DNA of 6,759 nt from Lutibacter sp. (GTDB taxonomy: Bacteria; Bacteroidota; Bacteroidia; Flavobacteriales; Flavobacteriaceae). Shown in pieces: positions 6,105 through 6,759 of this stretch (its first letter is position 1; each line of letters starts with the position of its first letter). The notes beneath the pieces were generated by a model. That model saw nothing but the letters and a program-made list of their open reading frames with translations. It had not been told where the DNA came from and did no database searches. The translations under genes and the position numbers were made by a program. Where the stretch lies: contig JAUVOS010000142.1 in the NCBI GenBank assembly GCA_030599055.1, forward strand, positions 1 to 6,759. Reading direction: 5' to 3'.

Positions 6105-6165
6105 AGCTTGGCGTTCTGGGAAAATAAAAAAACCAAACACTACCGTGCTTGGCTTTAGGTTTGTG
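6105..6165 (-). repeat. Structured repeat, copy C (inverted, partial)
   Basis: Read on the minus strand, copy C gives CACAAACCTAAAGCCAAG (6165-6148), then a different centre (6147-6134), then GTTTTTTTATTTTCCCA (6133-6117), the last block identical to copy A. The centre and flanks form CCAAGCAC-GGTA-GTGTTTGG, an 8-bp stem with one G-T wobble. The hairpin is thus kept at the same place as in A and B with a different sequence. Copies B and C are joined at the 12-bp palindrome CAAGCTAGCTTG (6099-6110). Confidence 0.82.
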
Positions 6166-6230
6166 GGCAATACTGGATTTATTTTTACGTGTTTTAGTTT
6201 TTTAATATTTTCTAATTAATACACTCAAAG

Positions 6231-6256
6231 CCTTATGGTATAAGGAGTAGTTCCTT
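6231..6256 (+). promoter_or_regulatory. Two overlapping hairpins upstream of the recombinase
   Basis: CCTTAT-GGT-ATAAGG (6231-6245) and AAGGA-GTAGT-TCCTT (6242-6256) share the bases 6242-6245, so only one can form at a time. The second is followed by TTTTG, giving a short U-run. This could be a weak terminator or an attenuator-like pair, or chance in AT-rich DNA. It lies upstream of the likely recombinase promoter, so it would act on transcripts entering from the left. Confidence 0.25.
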
Positions 6257-6263
6257 TTTGTTG

Positions 6264-6283
6264 ATAAAGTTTAATAAAGTTTA
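6264..6283. repeat. Tandem 10-bp repeat (2 copies) before the recombinase
   Basis: ATAAAGTTTA occurs twice without a gap (6264-6273 and 6274-6283). One helical turn of spacing is what a pair of protein-binding sites on one face of the DNA would show. Confidence 0.75.
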
Positions 6284-6294
6284 AATAAGAAAAA

Positions 6295-6318
6295 GTGGCA
6301 ACTGTGGTGGCAACTACT
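6295..6318. repeat. Tandem 12-bp repeat over the recombinase promoter
   Basis: GTGGCAACTGTG (6295-6306) is followed by GTGGCAACTACT (6307-6318), sharing GTGGCAACT exactly. The array ends at the edge of the -7 element, so it covers the -33 and spacer region. It could be an operator, or arm-type binding sites for the recombinase itself. Confidence 0.75.
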
Positions 6319-6326
6319 TATATTTG
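6319..6326 (+). promoter_or_regulatory. -7 element of the recombinase gene
   Basis: TATATTTG is an exact TAnnTTTG match 20 bp before the ATG, giving a leader of about 15 nt. The expected -33 position carries GTGG of the tandem repeat rather than TTTG, so the basal promoter may be weak. Confidence 0.45.
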
Positions 6327-6346
6327 TAGAAAATTTAGTTGTTACA

Positions 6347-6759
6347 ATGTTTTTCTATTTAAAGGAACCAAAATCAAATAAATCAACTCTAATTCTGATT
6401 AAATATTATATATCAAAAGGTGAGGGGAAGTTAGTTTATTCAACGCAACTCAAAGTTAACCCAAAAGACTGGAATTTTGAATCAAAAATGGTAATCCTAA
6501 AAAGGGGTAGAACAGACTTGTCTGTAATTCATAAGGACTTGAATAAATTGAGTGAATTTTTAAATAAAAAAATTGATAATTATAAACTTAATGATATCAG
6601 AATAACAAAAGGTTTATTAAGAAATGATTTGGATTCATTACTTAAAGGAAAAGTTGTACAGAAGAAAAGTCTTTTTGATTATTATGACGATATGGTTGAT
6701 GAAAAAAACAAAGCAAACCAATTAACACATGAAAGTTTAAAGAAATATAAATCAATAAA
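6347..6759 (+). CDS. Tyrosine recombinase (phage-integrase family), 5' part
   Basis: The frame runs open for 137 codons from ATG at 6347 to the window edge, so the gene is cut and its catalytic domain is not visible. The N-terminal part (about 1-50) fits the arm-type DNA-binding domain of Bacteroidota integrases: a short beta-rich segment ending in LVYSTQLKVNPKDWNFESKM, with the usual 'S-T-x-L-K-V-x-P-K-D-W' pattern. A linker helix region follows (about 58-100), then the start of the core-binding (SAM-like) domain, SLFDYYDDMVDEKN. Such enzymes carry out site-specific recombination for integrative elements, transposons or DNA inversions. The codons upstream are open back to a TAA at 6275 but contain no ATG and overlap the -7 element, so ATG 6347 is preferred. 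Active-site residues cannot be checked here. Confidence 0.88.
   Translation, partial: MFFYLKEPKSNKSTLILIKYYISKGEGKLVYSTQLKVNPKDWNFESKMVILKRGRTDLSVIHKDLNKLSEFLNKKIDNYKLNDIRITKGLLRNDLDSLLKGKVVQKKSLFDYYDDMVDEKNKANQLTHESLKKYKSI

Larger units (their letters stand above)
5724..6346. other. 623-bp non-coding stretch with repeats and hairpins
   Basis: No credible gene is seen between the divergent ABC operon and the recombinase. A short open frame at 6028-6219 lies entirely over inverted repeat sequence and is not taken as coding. The stretch holds the ABC promoter candidate, three copies of a repeat element (A, B, C), a 12-bp hairpin at 5993-6029, overlapping hairpins at 6231-6256, and tandem direct repeats at 6264-6318. 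Bases 5807-5866 and 6166-6230 show nothing recognisable. Confidence 0.8.

Noticed and set aside
5867..6165. CRISPR array or integron attC array
   Set aside because: There are only two direct copies, with no regular spacers or cas genes, and I could not find paired attC core sites (RYYYAAC/GTTRRRY) in the expected layout.
6028..6219. Open frame on the plus strand over copies B and C
   Set aside because: It is made entirely of inverted-repeat and flanking sequence, copy A is not open in the same way, and no promoter or start context supports it.
6166..6346. tRNA gene as an integration target next to the recombinase
   Set aside because: No cloverleaf, T-loop GGTTCRA motif or CCA-type 3' end is visible on either strand of the gap.

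Overview
The window looks like a chromosomal segment of a flavobacterium or close relative in Bacteroidota. The DNA is AT-rich. Several gene starts are preceded by the Bacteroidota-type -7 element TAnnTTTG and none by a clear Shine-Dalgarno sequence. The protein types are also typical of the group: CcoI/CcoS with a divergent Crp/Fnr regulator, and an integrase with the Bacteroidota arm-type N-terminus.

Left part (1-3904): a microaerobic respiration module. On the minus strand lie ccoI (copper-transporting P1B ATPase supplying cbb3 cytochrome oxidase) and, 532 bp further on, ccoS (small assembly protein). The oxidase structural genes probably continue beyond base 1. A Crp/Fnr regulator diverges from ccoI on the plus strand. 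The 99-bp shared intergenic region holds a 9/10 match to the FNR box TTGAT-N4-ATCAA, so the regulator probably controls both itself and the cco genes. The unusually long ccoI-ccoS gap contains a 129-bp MITE-like element (577-705) with 15-bp terminal inverted repeats and a 5-bp flanking duplication (TGTTC).

Middle part (3925-5723): a two-gene minus-strand ABC-2 exporter, an ATPase of BcrA/LanF type carrying a glutamate in place of the Q-loop glutamine, followed by its membrane permease. A run of degenerate 7-bp tandem repeats (AAAGYYC) separates the two. A 10-T tract lies in the spacer of the candidate promoter.

Right part (5724-6759): a 623-bp non-coding stretch, then the first 137 codons of a tyrosine recombinase on the plus strand, cut by the window edge. 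The non-coding stretch holds two direct copies (about 91 bp, nearly identical) and one inverted partial copy of a repeat. Each copy carries a small internal hairpin that is kept although its sequence differs. Copies B and C form a 126-bp near-palindrome. Short tandem direct repeats (2 x 10 bp and 2 x 12 bp) lie just before the recombinase. This repeat array next to a recombinase is the least explained part of the window.
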